Assembly (NCBI GenBank): GCA_050329955.1
Contig: JBHJOH010000109.1
Coordinates: 1 to 23,721, forward strand
DNA length: 23,721 nucleotides
Source: JAOUGY01 sp050329955
GTDB lineage: Bacteria; Actinomycetota; Acidimicrobiia; Spongiisociales; ZC4RG35
Reading direction: 5' to 3'
A program made the translations under genes and the position numbers. Shown piece after piece: positions 23,609-23,721 of the stretch. A model generated the notes under the pieces. The model did no database searches. It saw only the letters and a program-made list of their open reading frames with translations, and was not told where the DNA came from. Within the stretch, counting starts at the first letter, position 1. Each line of letters opens with the position of its first letter.

Positions 23609-23721
23609 ATGGATCTCTATGCGCGTGTCAACATCCTCGACGGCCGTTCGGTTCGTCTGCCCCATGGAAACGTGGCGACCGCCATCGCCCTCGATGCCGA
23701 CCCGTTGGGGCGGGCCAAGGC
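23609..23721 (+). CDS. HisA-like (betaalpha)8 protein, N-terminal fragment
   Basis: Only 37 codons are in the window. They read MDLYARVNILDGRSVRLPHG, then NVATAIALDADPLGRAK. This matches the first strand and helix of HisA/HisF-type barrels (xLYPxxxxxxGxxVRLxxGD then DPxxxA). HisA isomerises an intermediate of histidine synthesis. The VNILDGR version differs from the usual IDLxxGK, so this may be a divergent HisA or a paralogue. It starts 43 bp after the broken methyltransferase and has its own -10 box. Confidence 0.6.
   Translation, partial: MDLYARVNILDGRSVRLPHGNVATAIALDADPLGRAK

Overview
The window is high-GC DNA from what looks like an actinobacterium. An Acidimicrobiia-like lineage is my best guess, from gene content and style only. 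Three things support this: a LigD-type polymerase domain, a CsbD gene behind an actinobacterial SigB-type promoter, and many genes that appear leaderless, with a TANNNT -10 box 6-7 nt before the start codon. No plasmid, prophage or CRISPR locus is visible.

Left part (1-5070): a VOC/glyoxalase-fold gene runs off the left edge on the minus strand. Next is a frameshifted C-terminal remnant of a Fic protein. A phytanoyl-CoA dioxygenase-like gene and a DUF1330 gene (plus strand) converge on an FAD-dependent fumarate-reductase-like oxidoreductase (minus strand). An intact class II Fic AMP-transferase follows. A tRNA-Lys(TTT) gene comes next, with an open frame resembling an integrase tail reading into it from the opposite strand.

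Middle part (5070-11645): two tandem MFS paralogues, each with its own leaderless promoter, the second coupled by a GTGA overlap to a class I methyltransferase. Then a DASS/SLC13-type anion transporter with an unusual soluble insert (minus strand), a small CsbD stress protein with two strong hairpins after it, and an alpha/beta hydrolase.

Sugar/peptide uptake locus (11645-18675): a GH1 beta-glycosidase is divergent from a complete five-gene family-5 ABC importer (lipoprotein, two permeases, two ATPases with Cys-rich C-termini). The pairing suggests import and hydrolysis of a beta-linked oligosaccharide or glycoside rather than plain peptide uptake.

Right part (18684-23721): an endonuclease/exonuclease/phosphatase-fold protein with C-terminal beta-sandwich domains is divergent from a striking fusion of an endonuclease IV-like TIM barrel with a LigD polymerase domain. 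Immediately after it, a four-helix-bundle (S23/IVP-like) gene lies between 51-bp imperfect inverted repeats built from a decamer. A coclaurine-N-methyltransferase/CFA-synthase-like gene broken by one extra G follows, then the start of a HisA-like gene at the right edge.

The best candidates for something undescribed are the endonuclease IV-LigD polymerase fusion and the inverted-repeat-bounded four-helix-bundle unit. Several intergenic spacers also consist of degenerate period-7 repeats whose sequence differs from place to place.
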